Shown: positions 31,681 through 45,310, counted from the first letter of the stretch. The stretch is DNA of 64,000 bases from Siphonodentalium dalli (GCA_032622095.1 CP136061.1:89518983-89582982), one strand, 5' to 3'. Notes: a model not told the origin generated them from the letters alone. A program made the numbers and translations.

Positions 31681-33002
31681 CCGGTTATTGGGGAGGAAAT
31701 GTAAAACAAATATTACAGAAGATATTTATTATCCACATACCAATCATTCATTCATGCAAAACTGATTGTGTGTTGGATGCGATGATCATCTAATGATCCA
31801 AGCTAACTGAAAGCCTGACTATTTTTCCACTATCATTCAGATATGATTAGTATGCATCTTGATTCAAATCAATACCAAAAGGATTTACCGATCTCTACCA
31901 CAGGGCACCAGTCATACTTCCCTTCTGATTCACCAAGGGAGATAAACCCTAAATGGAGTATGATGATTTTTTTATTAGTTTAACGCTTGATATACTAAAT
32001 ACTCATTGACGAGTAGTTAGAGGTGGGAGTATTCGAGGTGGGGAAAGTAAATAGCTTTCAAGAATCGAAATATTATAACGCCGAGCTTTGAAAGGTGGAT
32101 CGCAAGAAAATTCTTTATGTTATTCGTGTTTGTTTCCACATGTTTGATGTGAGGACATATCCTGTTCATGTATTCGCGGATCACAACATTGCTTCGATAG
32201 TTTTTGTCAATTCCCAAAGTTTGCACTACCACTATACTAAATTTTCAAAATGAATCTTAAATTTGTTTTCGGTTGAAAAGATATTAAATTGTTCACTAGT
32301 TAACATCATCTGATAATATGAATTGTTTGAAATTACTGGATCTGGGACAGCATGAAGGATCATTCAATAAAATATAATAAATACTGCACGGCTTGTCGTT
32401 CGACTATGCTAAAATAGTGTTCCTCATGGAGGAATAGTCCACTCGCCATTCCTCCCCTCGGACCACTATTTTGGCATAATCCTGCAACTCCAAGCTGTGC
32501 AATATTTAAATACTATTTATGCCACACTATTTTTGAAGATAGATCATTGATGTGTTTTACGATGAATCGTTTGGCATACACTTTATTTCAGCATATCTAC
32601 ATGACACTGGTCGTCGGAGCTTCAGTTAGAATGCTGATGTCTCAACACTACAAGCAGCTTGTTTTGATGACTACTATACATGGCATGGTTTAGTGCTCTC
32701 ATGTAATACAATACAAATGGTCAAATGTGACAAACTATCACAGATAGTCAGGCAATAAATGTCAGACTGGAGACAAATTAACTGCCAGTATAATTTATCC
32801 CTTTCTATACTAAAGCATCATTGATGAGTAGTTATCCCATATGAAATGTTCACAATAATAAGTCCAACAAATGTTTGTTGAATTTATTATCTGAACATTT
32901 CTCTCCAATAAATAGGACACTTTCTGCAATTATATTTTCGGTTGTCTACTTTTTTTATCTGAAAACACCTCGAGATGAATAGTAGACCATTCCAATGTAT
33001 AT
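31681..33002. other. No gene recognised
   Basis: AT-rich DNA. A short imperfect inverted motif around the ACTATTTTGGCATA/TATGCTAAAATAGT pair (about 32405-32480) and the phrase GATGAGTAGTTATCCC (32824, shared with 40938) are the only structure noted. Confidence 0.4.
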
Positions 33003-33540
33003 TATTATACGCCCTTTTTGAAAAAAGGTCGTATTATGTAATCAGTCTGTCCGTCCGGCTGTCTGTCCGTCCGTTAACATTTTTGGTTTCTGATCGATAA
33101 CTCCAGTTCGGATTATTTGATCTGAACCAAAGTTGATATGTGTATTTCCCAGCTAAAACTACAGGCCAAGTTTGAATATGGCTTCCCACCAATTATTTTT
33201 ACATGAGTTACGGCCCTTTTTCGACTTAGAATTTGACCATCTGTTAACATTTTCGGTTTCCGACCGATAACTCCAGTTTTGATTATTTGATCTGAACCAA
33301 AGCTGGTATGTGTATTTCCCGGCTAAAATTAAAGGCCAAGTTCGAATATAGGTTCTGTCTAATTATTTTCACATGAGTTACAGCCATGTTTCGACTTAGA
33401 ATTTGACGGCATTTTGGCATTGAAATTAGGGGTAAATCAGATATTCTTCAAATGTAAAGCCCAAAGTATTATTTTATTTTGCGGTAGTGCAATTCGAAAT
33501 AGCTAAAGGGCATATTTTGCCACGCCCTAGCGATGCTGTT
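33003..33540. repeat. Dispersed repeat with two ~190-bp units (TATTATACGCCC ... GCCACGCCC)
   Basis: It opens TATTATACGCCCTTTTTG, then a CTGTCCGTCCGG microsatellite and two units beginning GTTAACATTTT.GGTTTC (33075, 33242). Each unit has ATAACTCCAGTT and GATCTGAACCAAAG. It ends ATATTTTGCCACGCCC, which inverts the start. Confidence 0.7.
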
Positions 33541-36213
33541 GTTATAACTGGATGGGAGAATTCATTTAGTATAGAAAGGTATAACACATCCTTAATGACC
33601 TCTGACTCCATATAGCTCTTTTAGGCCAATATAATGTATATCTGAGAGAGAAACAACTAAAAACAACAATCAGCACTGTGGTGTTTCAAAGCAACAAAAA
33701 TAACTTTTTTCAATGATTGAATAAGCCACTTGCACTAAATTTTACATTTTTATAATTATATCTACTTGATACACCGTATTAATTCACTTTCTCTTTCAAA
33801 TAGCTTTATTGTTTATTTGAAAGCAATAATAACTTGAATTAAGGTCAAATTAATAAAAAATTTGTGTTCTCAGCCACCTTCCTCATCACTGAAATTTTCT
33901 TTTAAAAAGCCTTGTCAAAAAAAAAATTTCTCCAAACTTTTCTGTTAAAAATATATATTCTTTTTAACAACGAAAATGAATTTTTGTTTCTTTACGGAGT
34001 ATGTTTTTCAGATTTTGAAAAAAAATTAAATAAATAACCTCCCTCATCTCAAAATTGGGATCTAATTGACTGAGAACACAAATATTTAATTTTAATGGCC
34101 TGAGAAATATTTTTTTAAAGATTGTTGGAATTTCATTGTTGCAACATGTTCTCAGAAATGTCATTCTCAGAAATGTTGCTATATGTATAGTTTAAAAAAA
34201 TCAACAATAGTTCCAAAATACATTTTAAGGTTGACATTTCTTACTTATAAGACAATTATATATGTAATTATTGAAAATAATCTTGTTTTTGTGATATGAT
34301 TATACTTCGTTGAAATTAAATGGTCACGAATCACAAACTTATCAAAATAATTTTGCGATTTAGATATTTGTGTTTCGGCACCATGGCATTTATACAGTAT
34401 AATAACATCACGGAATTTTCCATCAAAGGTACATTCTGATATGATTTCACAACAATTGTAAACTTTAAATAAATCGCTGCATTCGAGAGAAATGTTACTT
34501 TGTTTTATTCAATGAGCTTGAAAGGAAAATGGTTTGCTTTTCGTATTTAGATAAGAGATTAGTAACATGGTCTATTCTTTGAGGCAAACCATTATTAAAA
34601 ATATTGTTGACAAAATGAGTTCGCATTCGTCAGAATCATATAGCAATACAATCTTAGCTTTCTCTTTGTTCCACGTCTGGTGTCATTCTTTTGTGAATGT
34701 GCAGTCACAAATGCCTGGAAATAAGAGTCCGATCATGGGCAATGAACAGCCGAAAATGACAAAATGACTGATGCATGTTTGTGAGTGCTGTTATTGTAAC
34801 GGTAATATAATGGTATAATAGTAACGGTGACCACTGGATTTACGACATGTTTAATAAGAAATTCAAAAGATTGAGTATCGGCCCACATGGCCAACACATT
34901 GACATAAGATCTGTAAATATTCTTAGTTTCAGAGGACATCTGCATGATTTATTTTATGTGCGTCAAATGATAAAGTTTCTACATGATTGAATGGTTGAGA
35001 ACTCAGTTTGTCAACAGTATTCATCTATAGGGGAAGTTACTCTATTTAGTTTCCATACACATTGTTGGCTGACTGATGACTTAAACAGTTTAATAGAAAA
35101 ATATTTTCCCATAGTTCATGCATGGATACTGGAAGAAAATATACACTGTGATTTATGTAAAATTTTGTACATGATTCATCTCAAATGATCAACATTCGTC
35201 AATAACTTAGACATAAAAAATTAAGGCAAAAAAAATGTTGCCTTACATGAGCTACGATGAGTGATACAAAGACAAAAATATTCCTGAAATCTGAATCATT
35301 TCTCCCAGGAAACGGCCTTTCATTAAATTTAAAACTCTAACTTTCAATGACAAAGAATAGTTGTTAAATGTAGGCGTGTGATGAAAGATTCATTGTTTTC
35401 ATCAAGTGGTATTATACATCATACATCAATAAACCAGAGCATGTAATGGTTCATAAACTAATACTATTTTGCTCATTGAAGTTTGTTTTGAGCAGAACAG
35501 TACTGCCTATTAAATTCTTCATCATAACATACATGGCAGGGAATGCTAGATAATCCTTGGAACACGACTTTAATTAAGTTGCCTTGAACATTGATGGCCG
35601 CTAATTGAAATTAGTTTGGTCAACTATATAGTTAGTCCAAATTTCTTTTGACGTAAACCAGCTAGTGACATCGGTTGGGAAAATGCTGTTTTACTTCAAA
35701 GCCCCGTGTATGTCTTTCTATATCGGGCCTTAGCATTGTCGACCTAAAATCTCCAATAACTAAAAATGTCACAATTGTGACAGAAAACCAGCATATTCCT
35801 ATATCGACAGTGATTTTAATCTGCATGATGTAACAAATTCCAATTTTAAATGAATATATCATAAGAACTCTTTAACTAACTACGATGTAGTTCTACTATG
35901 GGTATAAACGTTTAACCCACAAAATTACATTTGAACATTTACACCCACAGTAGAATGTATACCTACAGTACGGTGTAAAGCTGAAATTTACAAAACACAC
36001 GCAAAGACATAGGCAATTATGGTATAAACACATATATCTAGTCAATGTCATTGAAAGTTTGAGGCAAACAAGTATATAGCACTAATATCCAGCAAAAAAG
36101 AAAAGTCTCTTAGCTTGAATACATGTATAACCCACAATAAAATAATGTTGATATCAAGATCAACCAAGTGAACCTCACTCCCAGCATGTTTATGCATAAA
36201 ATCCGGCCATATA
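33541..36213. other. No gene recognised; old repeats
   Basis: The part 33860-34090 (CATCTCAAAATTGGGATCTA, GACTGAGAACAC) is inverted relative to 37895-38400. The part 34600-34960 shares phrases with 30050 and 30955. The rest shows no exon-like stretch that I could support. Confidence 0.45.
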
Positions 36214-36414
36214 CAGTAATGCCCTAAATAATCGACTCCTTAAACAAAGCAGAATTATGGGTAATTTTTCAGGATTTAGTCAGAATTATGGTTTGTTGCC
36301 ACTCATTGGAAAGCTTTCCGATGAATGGCAACAAGCCATATTTCCGACAAAAATCCTGAAAATTTACCCATAATTCTGCTGTGGTTAAGGAATCGATTAG
36401 ATAGGGCATTACTG
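36214..36414. mobile_element. Family E palindromic TA element (E5)
   Basis: TA-flanked ends CAGTAATGCCCTAAATAATC and GATAGGGCATTACTG, with full palindromic arms. Confidence 0.85.
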
Positions 36415-37546
36415 TATGCGAAACTGACAATGGTGAATATGTTGACACTGGATGAAATTTTATACTCTGAGCAAACTATTCATAGAATACTAATGCAGAA
36501 AGGGTAGTTATCCGTAATAATTTGGCTATGCCCCTTTACGCCTCTCATTCGGTTATATAGAACATGCCAAAATCTGGATCAGACGACAGCTTAATTACGT
36601 CATTGGAGCATGATAAGATACTAATTTTAATTGTACTTAGGTTAATTGAATAAGCTGATGATTTATAAATACTGAGTAATTACCTACCAAGTTAGAAATA
36701 ATTTCCGTTTTATCAAAAGATGTGGTTATATCTACAAAGTGGGACAAAATCATATACAGCCACCACGGTGCACTACCAAAAACTTAATGATAACTACCCA
36801 TTCCGCAATACAATGTGTTCTTTGAGTGCGTAAACTTGCTGAGTGATTGGATGGCCAATGAAATAGATGCACAAAAGATGGGAAAATGGTCCACTTAATC
36901 AGATTTAATTGTCGGTTAAGATAAATTTTTCTGGACTATCGCGCATTGTTCCGTTTCCTATTCTGGAATTTCAATGAATACAAATGGCATACTAGGTGCT
37001 TGGGCCCTATGGTTCAACATTGTTTATTTTATTACTTCAACGCGTCTTTCATGGACATTTAATGGTTGTAGAAAAGTTATTTTAGGTAATTATTGACCTA
37101 TTTTGATAGTGGGAAAAATTTAAAAGTGAATATTATTCGGTATATTTTGGAGCGCAAATCGCCATGTGGTTTTAAGTAACCAGAATTCCATGCCAGGGGC
37201 ACAAAATGGTGTTGTTTTTTTTTTTACAAAATATACTATGTACATCTGTGGACCTTTGTGAAATTGTGATATGATAAATAATGGTTGTCATTATGACAGC
37301 GAAAACAATGACGGTTATCATGATGAAGACGAAAATGACACAATGGTGAATGCTAAAAATAAATTATAAATGGAGGGATAAAAATAAACTTGGCAGTCTC
37401 TTAAAATGCTCAGCTTCGTTTGATAGTCAACATTAGCATTAACCTAATTGAAGATCATTCAAATCGAGGCCAGCCCTTTAACAGATCATAGAGTGATTGT
37501 CTGCATTAAAAGCAGCATAGGAAATGCTAGCATATCCGTACAAATA
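36415..37546. other. No gene recognised
   Basis: AT-rich DNA with a GATGAAGACGAAAATGAC stretch of simple sequence near 37262-37350. No repeat family identified. Confidence 0.4.
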
Positions 37547-37732
37547 CAGTAATGCCCTAAATAATCGACTCCTTAACAACAGCATAATTATAGGTAACTT
37601 TTCAGGATTTATTCCGAAATATATCACTTAGAGCTTTCCGATGAATGGCAACAAGCCATATTTCCGACTAAATCTTGAAAAATTACCCATAATTCTGCTG
37701 TGGTTAAGGAGTCGATTATTTAGGGCATACTG
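37547..37732. mobile_element. Family E palindromic TA element (E6)
   Basis: TA-flanked, with part of the left inner arm lost (CCGAAATATATCACTTAGAG). The right arm is complete. Confidence 0.8.
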
Positions 37733-37889
37733 TAGTCCATATTACTTCTGACACCATCCCTTCATTCAAGTGATATGGAACACAGGTGTGCTCAAAATGG
37801 ATTACAGATTAAGATAGGTATATTGATAAACTTTTTATCCATATTGGCAGCACAACTTCTTCATATTTAAATATTTAATTAGGTCATTA

Positions 37890-38400
37890 ACATAAAATAT
37901 ATGTTCTCAGGCAAATAGATTTCAATTTTGAGATGAGGGAGGGAGGGAAGCTATAGATTTCAATTTTGAGATGAGGGAGGGAGGGAGGGAGGGAAGCTAT
38001 TTATTTTAATTTTTCTCAAAATCTGAAAGACATACTCCAGATACATAGAGAGTATTCCTGAGTGAATTATGTCACATATTCATCGAAACCAATTGATTAC
38101 TCTGTTTATTACACACTTCTCATCAGTAAAGGGCGCTAATTCTAAAGATAATATGTGACAAAATAGTGCTGATCGCGTGCGCTCTCAGGGGCATAATTCA
38201 CAGGTGTGACATTATCACTTTTAATTTACCGAGAAATCCTTATAAATCATGGCGAAGTGTGTAATAAACAACAGTAATCCTTTTCATTGTTCAAATCCAA
38301 TATTTCTAACAAAAAATATTTGTTTAAATGTGTGATGGCTTTTTAAAAGATAATTTCAGTGGCGAGGGAGGTGCCTGAGAACTTTTTATCAATTTGACTT
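37890..38400. repeat. Inverted partner of 33840-34100, with GGGA micro-expansion
   Basis: TGTTCTCAGGCAAATAGATT and CAATTTTGAGATGAGGGAGG match the reverse complement of 34030-34080. The phrase is duplicated here (37918 and 37958), with GGGA repeats in between. Confidence 0.65.
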
Positions 38401-38646
38401 TATATATAAATTATACAAGTCATATGCAGTGACTCAGTCATTCCAATTGTTTCGCTTTATGCTATGTACATTATAGAATTTTTATTCTGGGGTAACTAAT
38501 TATATGCTAAATACTGAACAACTTATGCAAGAGGGATAACATCAGAAGTAATTTGAACAATTAAAAAAAAACAAGACGAAATTTTTGCAAGAATCAATAG
38601 AAATGAACTTAAAGTACAGAAAGCAAACATACACTGCGAAACTTAA

Positions 38647-39037
38647 CCCTTTACCCAACAGAACGGCCCTGTGCCAATGCATTCTCTTATATATGGGAGT
38701 CGACCATAGGTCGCCTCGCATATATAAGAGAATGCATTGGCTTAACACATTAAAAATTAAAAAATTGTTAAAGAATGTAAGAAAAAATTGTAAAAAGTGT
38801 TAAATTTTTTTTTTTTTAGGCCAATGCATTCTCTTATATATGCGAGGCGACCTATGGTCGACTCGCATATATAAGAGAATGCATTGGCACAGGGCATAAC
38901 TGTAACTATCACAATGTGGTCAAGGAGCCGGTTCCAATGATATCCATATTTGTATGGTTCTATTGAGACAGACCGAAGATATTTTAGGCTGTTGAAGCTT
39001 TATTTGGCCGGTTTTGGCCGGTTTGTTGGGTAAAGGG
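38647..39037. mobile_element. Family A TTAA element (A5), complete
   Basis: TTAA at 38643-38646 and 39038-39041; 391 bp; palindromes at about 38677-38742 and 38820-38890. The CCGGCC-containing subterminal part is on the right. It is the reverse of A6, with the same length. Confidence 0.9.
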
Positions 39038-39455
39038 TTAAGCTAATGGGATTGATGTTGTAACATTTTATCACATAAATGAATGTTGATTTGCTGGTGT
39101 TCCATGGAGCATAGACTGACATTTAGTGTGTGAAAGCGTTCCACACATAAAAATGCAAGACAAACTTGCATCCATATTCCATGAAACGCAACAAATTCAA
39201 CATCCATTCCATGTATTTACACTCAACTGGCTGGCAAATTAAAAGAGGATTTTATCGGCCACTTTCAAAGATATTCTGGTGCGTGTTGTAAGTTGCTTCC
39301 ATACAATATGGAATATCACATGACATGAATTCAACCAATCAACGGCATTCAAGTTCTACAGCATGAACGCATGTGTGAGCGTAAATATAAGTAAATGCAC
39401 ACCATGCAGTCTTGGTCGGAGAGAAATAATTGTTGTCTGCTTCAATTTGGAAGTA

Positions 39456-39668
39456 CAGAAATGCCCTAAATAATCGACACCTTATCCCCAGCAGAATTAT
39501 GGGTAATCTTTCTGGATTTAGTCGGAAATGTGTCTTGTTGCCATTCAACAGAAAGCTCTCACTTAGATCTTTCCGATGAATGGCAACAAGCCATATTTCA
39601 GGCTAAATCCTGAAAAGTTACCCATTATTCTGCGGTGGTTAAGGAGTCGATTATTTAGGGCATTACTG
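39456..39668. mobile_element. Family E palindromic TA element (E7)
   Basis: Ends CAGAAATGCCCTAAATAATC and TTTAGGGCATTACTG with TA flanks; palindromic throughout. Confidence 0.85.
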
Positions 39669-41070
39669 TATTTTCTTCCGATAGTGGCAAACATTTTCTT
39701 CTAAGTTCTGTTCCAATGGTGAAAATGTGAATCGGTTACAAATTGATCTTAAAATTAAAAGGCAACTGAATGTGTGTTTTGACCAACAAGAGAACTGTGC
39801 TGAACTTACACAACCAATTGAATAACAGGTGTGAAAAATTTCCGCATATAAAAACTGCGTTAATGATCCATGTCACATGATATTACGTGAAACTGTGGGC
39901 ATATCTATATACAGAAATGCACAAACACATGATGTGCATTGATTTTTAAACCGTCACAACAACAACCCAATCAGCAAAACTTACAGCTTGTTGATAATTG
40001 GTGTCGCTTCTAAGACAACGGCTACCAAGGTGATACCAACAACTAAACATATTAAGTTATTGATAGCAGTTTGAAACTAGCCTGTTTTTACACTAAAGTA
40101 CAAGATAATCTTCAGTTGTTTCAGGGCGAGTGAAAAGAAATCTTTTTATGGCATTTGCTGCAGAAATACCGGTAATAAAACATGCCCTAAGAAACAATAT
40201 CCTTCGGTTCCGCACATTATGTTGTGATTTTTGGCATGAAATATGAGCACTCAAGCATTCAACATGAGCATTGTGGAGACAGGTTATCATCAGGTTTGGC
40301 ACATCCTAAATTAAACTATAATAGTTGATATAGCTGTTTCATGGATTCAATACACAAGGCTTAAACCAAAACGAAAACCACACGAATGATTCAAAAAGAG
40401 CATCTGTGCAATATTTTATTACGGTATGAGTGTGAAGGATTTTATGACTATTCAATTGGCCCCAAAGTTGCCATGAATGAATTATGGTGCTACCCTGTTA
40501 GTGTCATTTGGAAAGGCATACTCATGTCATTACAATGTATTAAAGTTATGTGAAACACTGTGGTAGGGTAGCTAAATACAGCTATAATAGTTGAATTTAG
40601 TATGTGCCAGGCCTGATTGGTGATCAACTGACGTTAGTCTGAACATTTTATCATCGGCTTTATAAAAAGATAAATGTGGAGAATGAATAATGAGTTGATA
40701 TCTTAATGATGTCATCATGTCATCATTCCTATGATGTCATGGCTGCAAGTCAATGATGCCATAATTCTTTGTTTAATTTTTCGTATAGCACACTTAACCT
40801 ACCTGTAACCAACATGCTCCAAATAGCACTACGCTATAGTCAACATGTTGTATCTTAATTATCAAAGGGTCTATTCCCATCTATGTATGCATGTGTCTAG
40901 ATGAGGCGACTTTAACCTTTTCTATACTATACTCATTGATGAGTAGTTATCCCTTAGTAAACATTCAGTAAACAGATGACCGGTTTATTGAACTTATTAT
41001 CTGAACATTTTCCACCAAAATTCTGAAAAAATCGTGAAAAATTGACAAACTCAGGGAATAAATCGGGACT
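39669..41070. other. No gene supported
   Basis: A 58-nt minus-strand segment (39985-40042) has exon-like splice signals but a weak case (see rejected items). GATGTCATCATGTCATCATT (about 40709) is a small simple repeat. Confidence 0.4.
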
Positions 41071-41290
41071 ATATCCCCAAATTGGCAGAGGACACATTGC
41101 ATAATCGAGATTTCCAATGGGTATACATCACAATATTCACCATTTGGGAACTTCAATCTGAGTCTATGACTCCCACAACAGAATGAGGTCCCAAGATGGT
41201 GAATTTGGTGATGCTAGCCCGCTATGCAGGATAGCGTCACTATCTTCACCCTCTGGGGACCTCATTCTGCTAATGACAGACACACTAAAC
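41071..41290. mobile_element. Family D fragment (D9), one hairpin
   Basis: CAGAATGAGGTCCCAAGATGG...ACCTCATTCTGC hairpin at about 41181-41270, preceded by the interior sequence of the long family D variant (GCATAATCGAG, CCAATGGGT). Confidence 0.7.
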
Positions 41291-41670
41291 TCAGGCTAAG
41301 TCTAATCACATGGATGTCTGTAGATGGGAACAGACCAAAACATTCTGATCACCTAAGATTGGTGACATTTGTGTCTGCACTACAGGTTGGTGACATTTGT
41401 GTCTGCACTACAGGTTGGTGATGTGTCTCTACGAGAAGTTATTAACATAAGCATGTTCACTACATGTATAGTTGGTGAGCCGGATGTGATATGTATATGA
41501 GAGATACATGTATCACTCTGAGCATAACGAACATAACAAAGGAATCAACTGATGAGCGGCTCATTATCCTGCCTCCGTCTACAAGAAAAAAACATTCATA
41601 TTTGCAGGTTTGCTTTGTTTCAAGACTCTTAGCATAAATTTAGCAGGGAGTCATACATCTAACTTAAAGG
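41291..41670. other. No gene; short tandem duplication
   Basis: GGTGACATTTGTGTCTGCAC plus TACAGGTT is duplicated at about 41360-41415. Confidence 0.5.
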
Positions 41671-41968
41671 CTCACTGAATTTCGAACCCCCAAATCACAT
41701 TATAAAATATATGCCATATTATATACGATTTGACAGAGGAAGCTTCAAAACATTGTATTATCAACTTATCCGGTGTAATACACTTGTATATTGTGAACAT
41801 TTTGTTTTTGTTGAGGTATACCAACATGTTTTCTGTGCTTAAGTTTCTGCATAGTCTATTATTTTCAATGGAAGGGGAATAACTCTATATTTAAGGTTGA
41901 ATTCTGTTGCATTCTGGGAGCAAGGCGGGGGATGTTTCTATTATTTCAGCTATTTTTTATTACTCTCT
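41671..41968. mobile_element. Family J repeat (J2)
   Basis: It begins AGGCTCACTGAATTTCG after a TTAA and follows J1 to CTGGGAGC and GGGCACCT. It has only one arm of the J1 hairpin. Confidence 0.65.
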
Positions 41969-42527
41969 GGGCACCTGCGAGACACAGACATTCTAAATGG
42001 TGAGGAATTAAGGTATTTTATATCATAGATTGTTATTAAAACCATAAATCAAAGCACTATAAAAAAATTGGTAACTCGAATATTAAATGGGCGTTTAAAA
42101 GAGAAAACGCTAAATCTTATGTTACTCAAGTAATATAGAAATCAAGGACCAGCCTAGAGGGCGACTTTTGAGTTATCTTCTGCCTGAAATGTATGCCGGG
42201 GTGGGTGGGTGGTCAATGGGACCAACAAACAATTTTTTCCATAACTCACAGGGTGGGTGTCCAACAAAAATGGTTCAAAAAAACTGCTGAAAACGGAAAA
42301 ATTTCGATGCGGGGGTGGGTGGGTCCCAACAAGGGTCCAAAAGGAAAAAATCAGCATACGTGTCTGAAAATATTTTCCAGAAATCTGAAAGAGGAACCTT
42401 GGATTTTTAAAGCAAATGGACGTCTCTCTTGCCAAACCAACACCTTGTTATTCGGAGGCAGATTAATGTAGGCTCGCCCGATAAACTACTAACAAAATGA
42501 ATATATTTGATGATGATTAGGTTCAGT
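41969..42527. repeat. Family U dispersed repeat, uninterrupted copy, with flanks
   Basis: The repeat proper is 42190-42400 (GGGTGGGTGGGTGGTC-type, GTGTCCAACAAAAATGG, GGTGGGTCCCAACAAGGGTC). The flank at 42140 has the GACCAGCCTAGAGGGCGAC phrase. Facing ORFs on both strands are by-products. Confidence 0.65.
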
Positions 42528-42972
42528 CAAGTCTGAATTTAGCGTATCTGACATTTGCAGAATGAGGTCAGCAGAAGGTTAATTTAGTGATACTATCCGC
42601 ATAGCGGGCTAGCATCACCAAATTCACCCTCTGGGGGCCTCATTCTGCTTAGGTTTCAACTTCTATGGAATACCTACTGATCATATTGAAGTTCCTGAAT
42701 TGAATTTGGTGATGTTCTCCTATTAGTCACATCGATTATGCAATTTATCTTTTGCAACTTGGGGATAGAGAAACTTCCCAGAAGGGAGAAAGTAACTAAA
42801 ACAATGTTAATTTGAGACCATATAGATACTTTCCAGTAGATGGGGCCTAATCAGAATGAGGTCCTCAGAGGGTGAATTTGGTGATGCTAGTTTGCTGTGC
42901 GGGATAGCATCACTAAGTTCACCCTCTGGGGACCTCACTCTGCAAATGTCAGACATACTAAATTCAGTCTTG
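42528..42972. mobile_element. Family D long variant (D8), TSD GTTCAGT
   Basis: CAAGTCTGAATTTAGC and its inverse at the ends; flanks GGTTCAGT and CGTTCAGT (7 of 8). A hairpin at each end (about 42550-42655 and 42850-42955) surrounds about 190 bp of single-copy interior. Confidence 0.8.
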
Positions 42973-43082
42973 CGTTCAGTGATTATGAACACAGAATAAG
43001 TATGGCAACATATACATTTTATGACGGCATCAAAAAAGCATGCTCTGTCTTCGTCGATTCCCTGAAAGAGAAGAACAAACGA

Positions 43083-43307
43083 TGTTAACGAAAGAAGTAA
43101 GTAAATTAATAACATGGTTCAATGCATTTCTGACGGTAAAGATGGATAATCCAAATTAATGCTCCTAAATTATTATTTCTTTGGCCTCGGGGGTAAAAAA
43201 TATTTTATTTGAGTCGATGTTAACGAAAGAAGTGAGCAATTTTCTAACAATGCCAATGAAAGAAGTAAGTAATTTAATAACATGGTTCAATGCATTTCTG
43301 AGGTTAA
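43083..43307. repeat. Partial duplication of family T flank and left end
   Basis: GAAAGAAGTAAGTAA.TTAATA and ATGGTTCAATGCATTTCTGA occur at 43090-43130 and again at 43258-43300. The first copy continues into a family T left end that stops at about 43219. Confidence 0.75.
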
Positions 43308-43851
43308 AGATGCATAATCCGGATTTATGCTCCTAAATTACTATTTCTTGGCTTCGGGGGTAAAAAATATTTGATTCGAGCCGAGGAACCCAACCATTAA
43401 AGCTCAGGGTGATCAGATATCGATTTTGAAATTTATTGTTTCTTGAGATGTGTACTTATTGGTGGCCTGGTAAAAAAATCGCCAAGGCGATGGTCTTGGA
43501 CCAAATTCCGGATGAAGATGGACAACTCTAAAATCAAGTGGCTTTGGTGTTGGATATATTGACTATCCAGCCATATTTCGTTGAACAAAATGTTGATAAA
43601 TAACATGTTTTGGGCAATTTTATACTATAGTTGACTGTGGTTAGTATAATTTTGGGCAATTAATTGATTCTGATAACTGAAGGGGCATTTCAAAAAATGT
43701 AGTTGTTGTTGGAATCTGATGATATGGTGACCAATCAATATCTGATCACTCTGATCTTTGATGGCTGGATTCCTCGACTCGAATCAGATATTTTTTACCC
43801 CTGAAGCCAAAGAAATAGTAATTTGCGATCATTAGTTCAGATTATGCATCT
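43308..43851. mobile_element. Family T TTAA element (T2), complete
   Basis: TTAA at 43304-43307 and 43852-43855; ends AGATGCATAATC and GATTATGCATCT; long inverted subterminal repeats with TTACTATTTC and TATTTGATTCGAG. 544 bp, non-coding. Confidence 0.88.
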
Positions 43852-43855
43852 TTAA

Positions 43856-44494
43856 ATCAATTTATACTATGACCATATACTCTACTATAGTATTAACGGT
43901 CGTTTTTAAAAGTTTTTAATCGCACTGAAGGTATAAAGGCATGTTGTAGGTATAAACATTTCCCATACTTTTTGAATGGCAAAGTGATATGCATACAGTA
44001 GGGACTACATTGCCCACGACCTCTTGTGAAGATATAGTTCCAAGTTGACACAATAATAAACAAAACATTAGTTAAACTTTCAAAAATCTGTGATACTATG
44101 TGACATCTGTGATATAATGTGAGCAAAAAATTTTATCATAAATTTCAATAGGTTTTTTATACACTTTTACAATTCCCTCAGGTTTCATATCCCTTCGCCA
44201 GATAACATTACTAATGTACTCAGTTGTGCAGGGTTAAAATCGGTCCCTGCTATGGAAACCAATAAGCAATAGGATATGTTATCCTCTTCTGCAATTTGGC
44301 ATATACGTTCAAGGCAATGATATATTTTACATGGAATATAAAAGTGATATTAATTTCGTTACGATCCTCCCCGAAAGCCAACGGGAAGTTTTTTCCATAA
44401 ATGTGCATTGATGTGTCAATACTCCCAAGCACATCCCAAGTTTGATAATTAGTAATAAAATTCCCCAAATCCACACATGTTAATTCAACACACA
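43856..44494. other. No gene supported
   Basis: An 81-codon open frame on the minus strand (44250-44495) has a fairly varied composition but matches nothing I recognise and lacks splice context. Confidence 0.4.
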
Positions 44495-44714
44495 CAAGCC
44501 TTGAAATAGGTTGAATTTAGTGATGCTACCCCACATAGCGGGCTAGCATCACCAAATTCACCCTCTGGGAACCTCATTCTGCTGAGGTGTAAGCAGAATG
44601 AGGTCCCCAGAGGGTGAATTTGGTGATGCTAGCCCGCTATGCGGGGTAGCATCACTAAATTCACCCTATGGGGACCTCATTCTGCAAATGATAGACACCC
44701 TATTTCAAGGCTTG
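44495..44714. mobile_element. Family D double-hairpin element (D3), 8-bp TSD
   Basis: Flanks AACACACA on both sides; ends CAAGCCTTGAAATAGG and inverse; part of the first arm is deleted. Confidence 0.88.
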
Positions 44715-44769
44715 AACACACAGCATAGTCTTCACAAGGCCCACTATAGAAACCTTAAAATGATAAAAA

Positions 44770-45310
44770 CAAGGGGTACGCATCTAAGATGCTTTTGTCG
44801 AGTTTTTTGGCAGTCGAACCAAACTTCTGCCAATAAGGTGCACAACTCCGGGGGAAAAAGTTGGACGGTGGTATATTATTGCAATAGACCTATATACCAA
44901 ATATCAATTGAATCCATTAATATTTCATTGAGTTATCGCACTAACGGTGATAAAATTGTGATTAAAATAGACAAACTAAGACCCATAACTCCGGAAAAAA
45001 ATTTCGGACAAACCTGGTTTTCGAACTCGTCAGAGATATTGTTGCAGGAGACTCATACACCAAATATTGTTGAAATCGGTTAATATTTCATTGAGTTATC
45101 ACGCTAACGGTGATAAAATTGCTAAAAATAGACAAACTAAGACCCATAACTCCGCGAAAAAAATTCGGACAAACCTGGTTTTCGAACTCGCCTGAGATAT
45201 TGTTGCAAGAGTCTCATATACCAAATATTGTTGAAATTGGTTAATATTTGCGTGAGTTATCGCGCTATCGGTGAAAAACTCGACTAAACGAGAGGCCGAT
45301 CACGATCGGC
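44770..45310. repeat. Pearl-like tandem repeat, about 160-bp units
   Basis: GACAAACTAAGACCCATAAC recurs at 44963 and 45123. Each unit has GAACTCG, ACCAAATATTGTTGAAAT and TTCATTGAGTTATC-type phrases. A more diverged unit precedes them at 44800. The 161-codon ORF across it is a by-product. Confidence 0.7.

Noticed and set aside
37480-37512. Candidate last CDK exon after an acceptor TTTTAATGCAG
   Set aside because: It would give only a few residues unlike the basic RRQS-type ends of PCTAIRE kinases, and it lies more than 21 kb away with no other support.
39985-40042. Possible 58-nt minus-strand exon (VGITLVAVVLEATPIINK) with donor GTAAG and an acceptor
   Set aside because: Such a short open stretch with AG/GT is expected by chance in this much DNA. 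It does not fit the CDK reading order and no neighbouring exon joins it.
44598-45083. 161-codon plus-strand ORF
   Set aside because: It spans a family D hairpin and pearl-like repeats. Its start lies inside the hairpin arm, as do similar ORFs at 42807-43115 and 62594-62785.
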